Made by a program: the position numbers and the translations under genes
Shown: positions 49,671 through 58,642 of the stretch, in pieces
Layout: each line of letters begins with the position of its first letter
Position numbering within the stretch: the first letter of the stretch is position 1
Notes under the pieces: generated by a model
Database searches by the model: none
What the model was told of the DNA's origin: nothing
What the model saw: only the letters and a program-made list of their open reading frames with translations
Origin: an uncultured Clostridia bacterium
GTDB lineage: Bacteria; Bacillota; Clostridia; Oscillospirales; Oscillospiraceae
Direction: 5' to 3'
Assembly (NCBI GenBank): GCA_945877365.1
Contig: CAMCRV010000005.1
Span: 21,778 to 85,777 of the forward strand
Length of the DNA stretch: 64,000 nt

Positions 49671-50966
49671 ATGAACAAGAATAAGCGCTTTGTGTCCATT
49701 CTGGCAGGTCTTATGGCGGCGGTAATGCTGCTGACACTGATCGTGGGACTGATTCCCACCAGAGCCAGCGCCCAGTCATCTTCGGAGATCCGCAATCAGA
49801 TCAACGACCTGAAGCAGCAGAAAGCTGATATTGAGAAGGAAATCAAGGCCATTAAGGAACAGTACAAGGAAAATGAAGACGAAATTGCCGATATGGTTGC
49901 TCAGAAAAATGTCATCGATCAGGAGATCGGCCTGCTGAGCACGGAGCTGCTGAACATCAACGAGCAGATTTCGGCCTACAATGTCCTCATTGCCGACAAG
50001 CAGGATGAGTTGGATCATGCACAGGAGCGGTATGAAAACCTGAACGATCTGAACAAGGATCGAATCCGCGCCATGGAGGAGGACGGATCCGTGTCCTATT
50101 GGGAGGTTCTGTTCCGTGCCAACAGCTTCTCCGATCTGCTGGATCGGATGAACATGGTGGAGGAGATCGCATCCTCCGACCAGCGCCGTCTGAAGGAGCT
50201 GGGGGAGGCTGCCCAGAATGTTCAGATCGCCCGGGAGGAGCTGGAAGGGGAGAAGGCAGAACTTCAGAACACGAAAAATGAGCTGGATGCCACCCAGGAG
50301 GAGCTGAACGCCAAGCGTGAGGAGGCAGATGCCCTGATTCTGGAGCTGCTGGCCAAGGCAGAGGATCTGGAACAGCTTAAGGATGAATTCGAGAAGCAAA
50401 AATCCGCATTCCTGGATGAGATTGTCTCCATGGAAAAGGAGTATAACGCGGCCAAGCAGAGAGAGTGGGAGGAGTATATGGCTACCTTCGTCACCACGCC
50501 GCCTGCCACCAACGCCCCCTCCAACGGCAGCAGCGGTGGGAGCAGCAGCGGCGGCGGCACTGCCGGAACCGGCTCCGGCGGCTGGCTGGTGCCTGTGAAC
50601 TATAAGAGACTGGAAAGCCCCTTTGGCAACCGTGTTTCTCCCACCACCGGCGCATCTACTTACCATCAGGGTGTTGACCTTTCGGCAGATGCCGGAACAC
50701 CAATTTACGCCAGCCGGGCCGGTGTGGTTTCCACCGCAACCTATGGCTCCGCCGCAGGCTACTATGTAAAAATTAACCACGGCGATGGATTTTCCTCCAT
50801 CTATATGCATATGAGCAACTATGTGGTCAGTGCCGGTCAGGCAGTCTCCGCCGGTCAGCTCATTGGCTATGTGGGGAAATCCGGTGTTGCCACCGGCTAC
50901 CACCTGCATTTTGGCATCTCCTATAACGGAGCTTATGTAAACCCCTGCAACTATGTTCCCCTGTAA
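49671..50966 (+). CDS. EnvC-like M23 peptidase with coiled coil (second copy)
   Basis: 431 aa paralogue of the preceding gene. Signal peptide 1-36, coiled coil ~38-275 with VSYWEVLFRANSFSDLLDRM at the same place, then a glycine/serine linker (residues ~280-305) and the M23 domain, with YHQGVDLSADAGTPIYA near 330 and YHLHFGISYNGAYVNPC near 410. The linker is absent from the first copy, so reach or partner may differ. RBS AAAGGAGA. 28 nt after the first copy. Confidence 0.92.
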   Translation: MNKNKRFVSILAGLMAAVMLLTLIVGLIPTRASAQSSSEIRNQINDLKQQKADIEKEIKAIKEQYKENEDEIADMVAQKNVIDQEIGLLSTELLNINEQISAYNVLIADKQDELDHAQERYENLNDLNKDRIRAMEEDGSVSYWEVLFRANSFSDLLDRMNMVEEIASSDQRRLKELGEAAQNVQIAREELEGEKAELQNTKNELDATQEELNAKREEADALILELLAKAEDLEQLKDEFEKQKSAFLDEIVSMEKEYNAAKQREWEEYMATFVTTPPATNAPSNGSSGGSSSGGGTAGTGSGGWLVPVNYKRLESPFGNRVSPTTGASTYHQGVDLSADAGTPIYASRAGVVSTATYGSAAGYYVKINHGDGFSSIYMHMSNYVVSAGQAVSAGQLIGYVGKSGVATGYHLHFGISYNGAYVNPCNYVPL

Positions 50967-50976
50967 ATAAATACTT

Positions 50977-51006
50977 CTTCCCACAGCCCATGGCGGCTGT
51001 GGGAAG
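50977..51006 (+). promoter_or_regulatory. Hairpin before the processing protease gene
   Basis: CTTCCCACAGCC / GGCTGTGGGAAG, 12 bp, 6-nt loop, no U-run; lies between the M23 gene and the protease RBS (GAGGTG 51014-51019). Could lower read-through or protect mRNA ends. Confidence 0.55.
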
Positions 51007-51025
51007 ATCGTTATGAGGTGATTTT

Positions 51026-52174
51026 TTGAAACGAAAACTTTTGCGCTTTGCCTCCTATCTGGCAGTTGCGGGGCTTGCTTCGGCTCTGACACTGGGGGTA
51101 AACTGGTGGCTGGGGGACTATTCCAAGCTGGAGCAGCTGGAATCCCTGATTGAGCAGCTGTACATCGAGGATGTGGATCTGACCACGGTGGAGGACTACG
51201 CTGCCGAGGGGATGATCGCGGCGCTGGGCGACCGGTGGAGCTATTATATCCCGGCCTCGGAATACCAGTCCTATCAGGAGCAGTCGGAAAACGCCTATGT
51301 GGGCATCGGCATCACCATCATTCAGGCGGAGGACGGTAGCGGCCTGGAGGTGGTGGAGGTGCAGCCGGAGGGTCCGGCCATGGAGGCCGGAATGCAGCCG
51401 GGAGACCTGATTACCGCCATTTCTGACCAATCTGCCGTGGGCATGACCACCGACGAGGCCCGGAATCTGGTGCGAGGAGAGGAAGGCACCTTTGTGTCCA
51501 TAACCGTCCGTCGGGAGGAGCAGGAGTTGAACCTCTCCGTAAAGCGGGCGCGGATTGAGACCGTAGTAGCCAGCGGACAACTGCTGGATGGAAATATTGG
51601 ACTTGTGACTATCAGCAATTTTGACCAGCGATGCGCCCAGGAGTCCATTTCCGCCATTGAAGATCTTCTGAATCAGGGAGCAGAAAAGCTGATTTTCGAT
51701 GTCCGCTTCAATCCCGGTGGGTATGCGGAGGAGCTGGTGAAGCTGCTGGACTACCTGCTGCCTGAGGGCAACCTGTTCCAGACCGTGGATTCCATGGGAA
51801 GGCAGACGCTGGATACCTCCGACGAGAAGTGGCTGGATGTGCCCATGGCAGTTCTGGTGAACGCAGACTCCTATTCCGCCGCGGAATTCTTTGCCGCCGC
51901 CCTGCAGGAGTATGAGGCCGCCGTGATCATCGGCGAGCAGACCAGCGGCAAGGGCTATTTCCAGAACACCTTCCCTCTGGTGGATGGCTCTGCGGTGGCA
52001 CTTTCCACCGGAAAGTACTTCACCCCCAAGGGGGTCAGTCTGGAAGGTGTGGGCATCACCCCGGACATCCTGTCCACGGTTGACGAGGACACCTATTGGC
52101 AGATTTATTACAATCAGATCCCTCCGGAGGAGGATCCCCAGATTGCCGCCGCTGTTGCGGCACTCAACGGATAA
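51026..52174 (+). CDS. C-terminal processing peptidase, S41 family
   Basis: 382 aa starting at TTG 51026 behind GAGGTG. An N-terminal hydrophobic segment (residues ~7-28) anchors or exports it. A PDZ domain (GIGITIIQAEDGSGLEVVEV, then GPAMEAGMQPGDLI, ~85-165) is followed by the S41 protease, with catalytic serine in NADSYSAAEFFAAAL near 280 and lysine in GEQTSGKGYFQ near 305. Placed after ftsEX and two hydrolases, it may mature or degrade them. Confidence 0.92.
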   Translation: MKRKLLRFASYLAVAGLASALTLGVNWWLGDYSKLEQLESLIEQLYIEDVDLTTVEDYAAEGMIAALGDRWSYYIPASEYQSYQEQSENAYVGIGITIIQAEDGSGLEVVEVQPEGPAMEAGMQPGDLITAISDQSAVGMTTDEARNLVRGEEGTFVSITVRREEQELNLSVKRARIETVVASGQLLDGNIGLVTISNFDQRCAQESISAIEDLLNQGAEKLIFDVRFNPGGYAEELVKLLDYLLPEGNLFQTVDSMGRQTLDTSDEKWLDVPMAVLVNADSYSAAEFFAAALQEYEAAVIIGEQTSGKGYFQNTFPLVDGSAVALSTGKYFTPKGVSLEGVGITPDILSTVDEDTYWQIYYNQIPPEEDPQIAAAVAALNG

Positions 52175-52220
52175 AAGTACCACCCGGCATTTTGGGCGTT
52201 GCTCGTAAGACAGTTAAATA

Positions 52221-52257
52221 GGCAAAAGGCGTGACGAAAGTGGTCACGCCTTTTGCC
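52221..52257 (+). terminator. Intrinsic terminator of the ftsEX region
   Basis: GGCAAAAGGCGTGAC / GTCACGCCTTTTGCC, 15 bp, 7-nt loop. A second stem (AACGCCCTGGACA / TGTCCGGGGCGTT) follows at about 52324-52355. Confidence 0.85.
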
Positions 52258-52414
52258 TTATGTGGATAGCTGCTTTCGAGGCGCAAGGGGAATGCAGTCC
52301 CTTGCTCGGAACATAGTGACGCAAAACGCCCTGGACATTCAGGTGTCCGGGGCGTTCCGTCTCACAGAGTACACATATGGGGATTCCCCTGTATAGAAGT
52401 GCGCTCTTTATCAG

Positions 52415-52608
52415 TTTGGAATTTGTCAGGCAGCCGCACTTGCCTCTCCCTTTGGGAGAGGTGCCCCCGTAGGGGGCGGAGAGGGCCCTCTCAGTCACGG
52501 CTTAGGCCGTGACAGCTCCCCCATAGGGGGAGCCAAGGCATTTCTGGGAATTCGATAAATTCCAATTTCCTATTTGCTGTTTTAAGCCGATAGCCTAAAT
52601 TGGAATTT
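52415..52608. repeat. Repeat related to family 1, divergent copy
   Basis: Bounded by TTTGGAATTT (52415-52424), AAATTCCAATTT (52557-52568) and again AAATTGGAATTT (52597-52608). The interior holds CCTCTCCC/GGGAGAGG, GCCCCCGTAGGGGGC-type stems and GTCACGG/CCGTGAC, in the same order of stems as family 1 but different sequence. A further end, AAATTCCAGTTTATC, occurs at 53219-53233. Confidence 0.72.
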
Positions 52609-52614
52609 GTTGTT

Positions 52615-53169
52615 CTACGACCAAAAATCAGATGCTTTTGCAAACAGCAATTTAACCAACCATGCAGGATACCACTCCGAGTTTTTGCTTACAACTAATG
52701 CCAACACAAAATATGTAATAATCAGTAACAGAATAAGAGCCATTAAAACAACTGCTATCCTCTGGCTATTGCGATAAGCCTCACGCTCGGATTCAAAAGT
52801 AATAATATGTTTACCTATTGAATTGGTCATTGAGCGGATATATCCTGCATTGGATATCCATATGGTGTAAGTATCGCCATCGCATAAAAATGCTGGATTA
52901 TCAAAGTAACCATTGTAATAATTATAGAAATTAATGATATAGGTTTCACCCGTAGGTGCAGACAGATGCAGTTCATTTTTGCTTGTTTCATAAGCAATGA
53001 AACTGGTTTCAACGAGTGTGGTTTCGTTCTCAGAAGAGATATTGTAGCCAGCAAAGACACACAAGAAAAGCACTGCAACCCATGCAATAATGCAAAGAAT
53101 AAGTCCAAAGAACATCAGCCAGGGTCTATGCGCCATGCCGTTGAAAGGCTCCCAGTCGATATTGAACAT
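52615..53169 (-). CDS. Unknown AT-rich membrane protein
   Basis: 184 aa from ATG 53169 behind AGAGGTGAG. Two hydrophobic helices: residues ~16-45 (MFFGLILCIIAWVAVLFLCV) and ~128-152 (VVLMALILLLIITYFVLALV). Between them is an extracytoplasmic region rich in N, Y, T and F (YIINFYNYYNGYF), then a cytoplasmic tail. Base composition is clearly more AT-rich than all neighbours, with rare codons such as ATA, AGA and TTA, and it is bracketed by repeat ends, so recent transfer is likely. No family recognised. Confidence 0.7.
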   Translation of the reverse strand: MFNIDWEPFNGMAHRPWLMFFGLILCIIAWVAVLFLCVFAGYNISSENETTLVETSFIAYETSKNELHLSAPTGETYIINFYNYYNGYFDNPAFLCDGDTYTIWISNAGYIRSMTNSIGKHIITFESEREAYRNSQRIAVVLMALILLLIITYFVLALVVSKNSEWYPAWLVKLLFAKASDFWS

Positions 53170-53276
53170 TTTTCTCACCTCTTTCTTGTGCGGCAGAATC
53201 ATCTTTGAATAGTTAAACAAATTCCAGTTTATCGGTCTGCTTAATTATATCATACGGCTTCAATATATGCAAGAAA

Positions 53277-53304
53277 AGTCCCGGCAGACATTACTGCCGG
53301 GACT
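53277..53304 (-). terminator. Terminator of the phosphoglucomutase gene
   Basis: AGTCCCGGCAG / CTGCCGGGACT with 6-nt loop, U-rich on the minus-strand exit (TTTTCTTG). Confidence 0.82.
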
Positions 53305-53351
53305 GAAACTGTTTTATGAGCACCCATCATATGCCGGGCGGTTTTTCTTTC

Positions 53352-55034
53352 TTAGCTGAACAGGGGCTTCAGAGCCTTGGCAAGCACATCCTTCTGTGCC
53401 TCGGCTTCGGCGAGATCCTTGCCCAGAGTGGTGAAATAGGTCTTGATCTTGGGCTCGGTGCCGGAGGGACGAACCACAACTGTTGCGCCGCCTTCCAGAC
53501 CGTAAATCAGCACATTGGCAGCAGGCAGGCCGGTTTCCTCAGGCTTCTGATAGTCGGTGACAGAGACCACCTTGTAGCCGCCGATTTCGGCAGGGGGTGT
53601 CTGGCGCAGGGAGTCCATAATGCCGGTCATCTTGTCCATGCCGGACAGGCCGGGGAACTCGAAGGAATCCACCTTGTTCAGGTAGCGGCCGTACTTGGCG
53701 TAGATGGCTTCCAGCCGCTCCTTAATGGAGGAGCCGATGGAACGGTAGTAGGCGGCCATTTCGCAGATCAGCATGGAGCCGATGATGGCATCCTTGTCCC
53801 GGACATAGGGGCCTGCCAGATAGCCGTAGCTCTCCTCAAAGCCGAAGATGAAGCGATCCACCTGACCGGCGGCCTCCAGACCGGCGATCTGGTCGCCGAT
53901 CCACTTGAAGCCGGTGAGCACAGAGCGCATTTCCACGCCGTAGTTTTTGGCAACGGTATCGGCAAGGGGCGTGGAGACGATGGACTTCACAGCCACGGGA
54001 TTCTCGGGCATGGTACCCTTCTCAATTCTGCCCTGGCAGATGTAATCCAACAGCAGCACACCCACCTCGTTGCCGGAAACCAGCTGATAGGAGCCGTCGG
54101 GGCACTTGATGGCAATACCCACCCGGTCGGCATCGGGGTCGGTGGCCAGCATCAGGTCGGCGCCCTCTTTCTTTGCCAGCTCCAGACCCAGCCGCAGAGC
54201 CTCAAAAATCTCGGGGTTGGGATAGGGGCAGGTGGGGAAGTTGCCGTCGGGATTCTTCTGCTCGGGGACGATGGTGATATCGTCAATGCCGATGTCATTC
54301 AGAACCCGCATGACAGGCACCAGACCGGAGCCGTTCAGGGGGGAGTACACCAGCTTCAGGCCGGCGGTCTTGCACAGGCCGGGGCGGACGGAGCGAGCCT
54401 TGATGGCATCGTACAGAGCCTCCTTGCAGTCCTCGCCCACATATTCAATCAGTCCGGCAGCAAGGCCGTCCTCGAAACCCATCATTTTTGCACCGGTGAG
54501 AATGTCGGTCTTCTGAATTTCGGAGTAGACAATGGCGGCGGCAGCGTCGGTCATCTGGCAGCCATCGGGGCCATAGGCCTTGTAGCCGTTGTACTTGGCA
54601 GGGTTGTGGGAGGCGGTAATCATAATGCCGGCGTTGGCCTGATAATACCGGGTGGCAAAAGACAGAGCGGGGACGGGCATCAGGGCATCATAAATGCGAA
54701 CCTTAATTCCGTTTGCTGCCAGAACCTGCGCGGCATTCCGGGCGAACACATCGGAATTGATCCGCGAGTCGTAGGAGATGGCCACCAGCTGGTTTCCACC
54801 CTGGGTCTTCACCCAGTTGGCCAGACCCTGAGTAGCCTGACGGACGACATAGATGTTCATGCGGTTGGAGCCTGCACCCAGCACGCCCCGCAGACCGGCG
54901 GTGCCAAACTTCAGAGCTACGGCGAACCGATCCTTGATTTCCTCGTCCTGACCTTCAATGGCCTTCAGCTCGGAAACCAACGCAGGGTCTTCCAGTTCAG
55001 CATCCAGCCAGCGTTTATAATCTTCTGTGTACAT
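53352..55034 (-). CDS. pgm: Phosphoglucomutase/phosphomannomutase (alpha-D-phosphohexomutase)
   Basis: 560 aa from ATG 55034. The phosphoserine loop is GIMITASHNPAKYNGYK near residue 138, metal loop ATDPDADRVGIAIK near 290, sugar loop GFEESYGYLAGPYVRDKDA near 388 and phosphate loop RPSGTEPKIKTYF near 530. The size and FGTAGLRGVLGAGSNRMN start fit the PgcA group that interconverts glucose-1- and glucose-6-phosphate. A 22-residue longer frame is not preferred, because CAGGTGA lies before 55034. Confidence 0.93.
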   Translation of the reverse strand: MYTEDYKRWLDAELEDPALVSELKAIEGQDEEIKDRFAVALKFGTAGLRGVLGAGSNRMNIYVVRQATQGLANWVKTQGGNQLVAISYDSRINSDVFARNAAQVLAANGIKVRIYDALMPVPALSFATRYYQANAGIMITASHNPAKYNGYKAYGPDGCQMTDAAAAIVYSEIQKTDILTGAKMMGFEDGLAAGLIEYVGEDCKEALYDAIKARSVRPGLCKTAGLKLVYSPLNGSGLVPVMRVLNDIGIDDITIVPEQKNPDGNFPTCPYPNPEIFEALRLGLELAKKEGADLMLATDPDADRVGIAIKCPDGSYQLVSGNEVGVLLLDYICQGRIEKGTMPENPVAVKSIVSTPLADTVAKNYGVEMRSVLTGFKWIGDQIAGLEAAGQVDRFIFGFEESYGYLAGPYVRDKDAIIGSMLICEMAAYYRSIGSSIKERLEAIYAKYGRYLNKVDSFEFPGLSGMDKMTGIMDSLRQTPPAEIGGYKVVSVTDYQKPEETGLPAANVLIYGLEGGATVVVRPSGTEPKIKTYFTTLGKDLAEAEAQKDVLAKALKPLFS

Positions 55035-55145
55035 GGGAATCACCTGTCTTTCCAAAATATGTGGGGTTTGCACATTTCTACCAAAGTAATAATAAACCAT
55101 TTGCTGGGAATTGTCAATGTTGTATTATTTGCCAAAACGATAAAT

Positions 55146-55176
55146 CCCCCCTCCGGCGGCAGGCCGAAGGGAGGGG
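55146..55176 (-). terminator. Terminator of trxA
   Basis: CCCCTCCGGC / GCCGAAGGGAGGGG-type imperfect stem with GGCA loop directly after the trxA stop on the minus strand. Confidence 0.7.
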
Positions 55177-55183
55177 AAAAGTA

Positions 55184-55498
55184 TCAATCCATCATGGCAA
55201 GAATCTGATCCTTGGGTCTTGCGCCCACGGATTTGTTGACGATCTGACCATTTTTCATGACGAATAAAGAGGGAATGCTGAACACTCGGAACTGCTTGGC
55301 AAGAGCCATTTCCTCGTCCACATTCACCTTGCAGACCTTGTATTCTGGGTGCTCTGCGGCAAGCTCCTCCAGAATGGGGGTCAGCATCTGGCAGGGGCCG
55401 CACCAGGGTGCCCAGAAGTCCAGAAGCACAGGCTTGTCGCTCTCCACCACTTCGGCCTGATAGTTGGCGCTGGTAATATGCAGTACAGACATAATCAT
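55184..55498 (-). CDS. trxA: Thioredoxin
   Basis: 104 aa. Active site FWAPWCGPCQML near residues 25-36, cis-proline loop VFSIPSLFVMKNG near 70-82. Normal thioredoxin length. Neighbouring flavodiiron protein and desulfoferrodoxin suggest it helps oxidative-stress defence. RBS AGGAGAA. Confidence 0.95.
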   Translation of the reverse strand: MIMSVLHITSANYQAEVVESDKPVLLDFWAPWCGPCQMLTPILEELAAEHPEYKVCKVNVDEEMALAKQFRVFSIPSLFVMKNGQIVNKSVGARPKDQILAMMD

Positions 55499-55563
55499 TC
55501 TCCTTTTATCCGGGGATAGCGTATTTGGTTTCCGGCATTAGGATACCCGAAACCCGGCATTTT

Positions 55564-57354
55564 TTACTGAACAGGCTCAAAATCCGCTGCGCCGTGCTTG
55601 CACAGGGGGCAGACAATGTCATCGGGCAGGGTATCTCCCTCATAGACCCATCCGCAGACCTTGCAGACAAAGCCCTTCTTGCCCTCGGTTTCCGGCTTGG
55701 GCTTCACATGATCCAGGTAGTAGGTGTAGGTCATGGTTTCCACATCGTTGATGACACGGGCCTCGGTGACGGTGCAGATGAACATTCCGTGGGTATCCAG
55801 ATCCACATACTGCTCCACCTGCAGGCTGAGGAAGGCGTTGATGTAGCGATCCAGAAATACCAGTCCGTTGTCGCTGAGCAGGGGGGATTCTCCGGCAAAT
55901 TTGTCCACATTCCGTCCGCTCTGGAATCCGAACTTCTCAAAGACGGAGAAGGGAGCCTCGGTGGACAGGCAGTTGAGGTTCATCTTCCCGGTCTTGCGGA
56001 TCACCTCATGGGAATAGTTGGCCTTGTTGATGGTGACAGCAACCCGGTTGGGGGTGTTGGTCACCTGAGTGACGGCGTTGACAATCAGGCCGTTGTGATG
56101 CTTGCCATCGTTGGAGGTGATGACATACAGGCCGTAGCCGATGTGGAACAGGGCAGTCAGATCCTGCTTGTCGGCGGTTTCATCCTGCTGGGCAAGGTAT
56201 TCCCGGCACAGCTCGGAAGCCAGATCCTCCACAGCCTGGGTGCTTGTCGCATCCAGCGCGGAGCGGATGGAGACACTGTGCTCGGCGAAGGTGAGATTTT
56301 TGCTGTTTTCCAGCATCTTGCGCATGACCTTGTTGGCCTGGGGAGCCCAGCTGCCGTTTTCCATAAAGGCAACGGTGCGGTTCTGGAAGTTCCGTTCCGT
56401 CAGATGATCGATAAAGGTGCGCATACAGGGGAAGATGTCGGCGTTGTAGGTGGTGGTGGCCAGCACCAGCTTGCTGTAGCGGAAGGCATCCTCCACAGCC
56501 TCAGCCATATCATCCCGAGCCAGATCTGTGACGGATACCTTGGGGCAGCCCTTTTCCCGGAGCTTCTGAGCCAGCAGCTCCACAGCCTTTTTGGTGTTGC
56601 CGTAGACGGAGCTGTAGGCAATGACGATGCCCTCTTCCTCGGGGGTGTAGCCGGACCAGGTCTTGTACAGGTTCAGATAGTATCCCAGATTTTCGTTCAG
56701 TACGGGGCCATGGAGGGGGCAGATGGTGCGGATATCCAGCGTGGCGGCCTTTTTCAGAAGCGCGGAAACCTGCGGGCCGTACTTGCCCACGATGCCAAAG
56801 TAGTACCGCCGAGCCTCACAGGCCCAGTTCTCCTCCACATCCAGCGCACCGAACTTGCCGAAGCCATCGGCAGAGAACAGCACCTTGTCCGCAGAATCGT
56901 AAGTCACAATGACCTCAGGCCAGTGCACCATGGGGGCGGTGACAAAGGTGAGGGTGTGCTTACCCAGCTCAAGAGTGCTCTTTTCCCCCACCACCATGCG
57001 GCGGTCGGCAAAGTCATTGCCGAAGAACTGCCCCATCATGGTGAAGGCCTTGGCAGAAGCCACCACGGTGGCGTTGGGATAGGCATTCAGAAAGTTTACG
57101 ATGTTTGCAGAGTGATCCGGCTCCATGTGCTGAACCACCAGATAGTCCGGCTGACGGCCAGCCAGCACCGCCTGAACATTGCCCAGCCAAAGGCTTGCGA
57201 ACCGGGCATCCACGGTGTCCATGACGGCGATTTTGTCGTCCAGAATCACATAGGAGTTGTAGGCCATGCCGTTGGGGACATCATATTGACCTTCAAACAG
57301 GTCAATTTCATGGTCATTGACACCCACATAGCGGATGTCGTCGGAAATGTACAT
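55564..57354 (-). CDS. Four-domain flavodiiron protein (oxygen/NO reductase with flavin reductase and rubredoxin)
   Basis: 596 aa. Residues 1-245: metallo-beta-lactamase-like diiron domain with HMEPDHSANIV near 76 (HxExDH ligands) and CPLHGPVLNEN near 220. Residues ~250-395: flavodoxin (IAYSSVYGNTKKAVELL). Residues ~400-550: flavin reductase (FHIGYGLYVITSNDGKHHNG). Residues ~555-596: rubredoxin (CKVCGWVYEG and CPLCKHGAADFEP). Fusion of all modules lets one protein pass electrons from NAD(P)H to O2, making water. Typical of strict anaerobes. RBS AAGGAGGAA. Confidence 0.95.
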   Translation of the reverse strand: MYISDDIRYVGVNDHEIDLFEGQYDVPNGMAYNSYVILDDKIAVMDTVDARFASLWLGNVQAVLAGRQPDYLVVQHMEPDHSANIVNFLNAYPNATVVASAKAFTMMGQFFGNDFADRRMVVGEKSTLELGKHTLTFVTAPMVHWPEVIVTYDSADKVLFSADGFGKFGALDVEENWACEARRYYFGIVGKYGPQVSALLKKAATLDIRTICPLHGPVLNENLGYYLNLYKTWSGYTPEEEGIVIAYSSVYGNTKKAVELLAQKLREKGCPKVSVTDLARDDMAEAVEDAFRYSKLVLATTTYNADIFPCMRTFIDHLTERNFQNRTVAFMENGSWAPQANKVMRKMLENSKNLTFAEHSVSIRSALDATSTQAVEDLASELCREYLAQQDETADKQDLTALFHIGYGLYVITSNDGKHHNGLIVNAVTQVTNTPNRVAVTINKANYSHEVIRKTGKMNLNCLSTEAPFSVFEKFGFQSGRNVDKFAGESPLLSDNGLVFLDRYINAFLSLQVEQYVDLDTHGMFICTVTEARVINDVETMTYTYYLDHVKPKPETEGKKGFVCKVCGWVYEGDTLPDDIVCPLCKHGAADFEPVQ

Positions 57355-57381
57355 GGGAAATTCCTCCTTTTTATGTTTGGG

Positions 57382-58140
57382 TTAGCCCAGATAGTGATGC
57401 ATTAGCAGCATCAGGCAGAAGCCTCCCAGCAGGGAAAAGGTGGAGCCTCTTTCGCAGCCGTGGGCATGGGTCTCGGGGATCATCTCATCGCTGATGACAT
57501 ACAGCATGGTGCCCCCGGCAAAGGCCAGGGCAAAGGGCAGCACGGCGGTGGAGATGCTCACAGCGAAGTAGCCCAGCAGGGTGCCTGCCACCTCCACCAC
57601 GCCGGTGAGCATGGCGGCCACAAAGGTGCGGCCCCGGCTCATACCGGCGGCCAGCATGGGGGCGATGATCACCATACCCTCGGGAATGTTCTGCAGGGCG
57701 ATGCCTGCGGCGATGGTGAGAGCCTCCCCGGTATTCTCCGTTCCGAAGCCCACACCGGCGGCGATGCCCTCCGGCAGATTGTGGATGGCGATGGCCATGA
57801 CAAACAGCAGCACCTTGTCCAGAGCCTGAGAACCGTTGGGGTGGCTCTCCTGATCCACACCGGAGAGCCGATGCAGATGGGGAACAACCTTGTCCAGCAG
57901 GGTCAGGCAGTATGCGCCGCAGAAAATTCCGGCCACGGTGACGAACAGACCGCCCTTACCGCCGTACTCCAGAGAGGGAAGAATCAGGCCAATGATGGCG
58001 GCAGCCAGCATCACCCCTGCGGCGAAGGCCAGAACGATGTCGCTGAAGGTGTGGGAGATTTTTTTAAAGGCAAAGCCTAAGATGGCACCGATGACGGTGG
58101 CGCCTCCCACACCCAGAGCGGTGAGGAAAACCATTTGCAT
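57382..58140 (-). CDS. ZIP-family metal transporter
   Basis: 252 aa with eight predicted helices. Metal site helices are AIAIHNLPEGIAAGVGFG near residue 117 and GIALQNIPEGMVIIAPML near 145 (HNxPEG / QNxPEG motifs), and a histidine-containing loop HLHRLSGVDQESHPNG near 90. Family members bring zinc, iron or manganese into the cell. It lies between desulfoferrodoxin and the flavodiiron gene, with which it may be co-transcribed, suggesting iron supply. Confidence 0.92.
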   Translation of the reverse strand: MQMVFLTALGVGGATVIGAILGFAFKKISHTFSDIVLAFAAGVMLAAAIIGLILPSLEYGGKGGLFVTVAGIFCGAYCLTLLDKVVPHLHRLSGVDQESHPNGSQALDKVLLFVMAIAIHNLPEGIAAGVGFGTENTGEALTIAAGIALQNIPEGMVIIAPMLAAGMSRGRTFVAAMLTGVVEVAGTLLGYFAVSISTAVLPFALAFAGGTMLYVISDEMIPETHAHGCERGSTFSLLGGFCLMLLMHHYLG

Positions 58141-58146
58141 GGGGAA

Positions 58147-58521
58147 TTATGCCCTCCAAAGACCGTGGAGGTTGCAGTAAGCGTAGACAGCCTCCACCTC
58201 GTCACCCTCGCACAGAGCGAAGCGGACAACGGGCTCCTGACCGGGGGCGAGAATCTTGCGCTGGTTGCCCTGCTTGGTCTGCAGGGAGACCCACTCGATG
58301 AGATGCTCGGCAGTCATGGGGTGATCCACAGCACCGACGCGGACGGTGACGATATTGCCCTCCACCTGATAGACGGGAATGTGCTTTTCCTGGGAAGCCT
58401 CGGTGGTGCCGGGGATGATCTCGGTCATCTTCTGACCGCAGCACATAACGGGAACGCCCACATCCTTAACCTTTGCGATGATATTGCCGCAGTGAGAGCA
58501 AATGTAGAATTTCTGTTCCAT
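58147..58521 (-). CDS. dfx: Desulfoferrodoxin (superoxide reductase)
   Basis: 124 aa. N-terminal desulforedoxin-like centre FYICSHCGNIIAKV and VMCCGQKM (four cysteines), then the superoxide reductase domain with EKHIPVYQ near residue 45 (glutamate and first histidine), DHPMTAEHLIEWV near 66 and the terminal YCNLHGLW (cysteine and histidine iron ligands). It reduces superoxide to peroxide. First gene upstream of the ZIP and flavodiiron genes. RBS GGAGGTA. Confidence 0.95.
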   Translation of the reverse strand: MEQKFYICSHCGNIIAKVKDVGVPVMCCGQKMTEIIPGTTEASQEKHIPVYQVEGNIVTVRVGAVDHPMTAEHLIEWVSLQTKQGNQRKILAPGQEPVVRFALCEGDEVEAVYAYCNLHGLWRA

Positions 58522-58608
58522 AATAAAATACCTCCAAAAAATATGGGATGAATCCCTTTGAAGAAATTATAGCACGCCCACACCCATGTGGCAACCGAAA
58601 AATGAAAA

Positions 58609-58638
58609 AAAGGGCATCGGGTCGAACCGATGCCCTTT
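58609..58638 (-). terminator. Terminator of the ArsR-controlled operon
   Basis: AAAGGGCATCGG / CCGATGCCCTTT, with T-run on the minus-strand exit; immediately downstream of the permease gene. Confidence 0.9.
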
Positions 58639-58642
58639 GGGG

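Noticed and set aside
52260..52410. Possible gene fragment before the repeat
   Set aside because: No frame with RBS; only a second hairpin (52324-52355) and no protein-like sequence.
55525..57405. 626-codon plus-strand frame; similar long frame at 53316-55208
   Set aside because: Antisense shadows of the flavodiiron protein and phosphoglucomutase genes.
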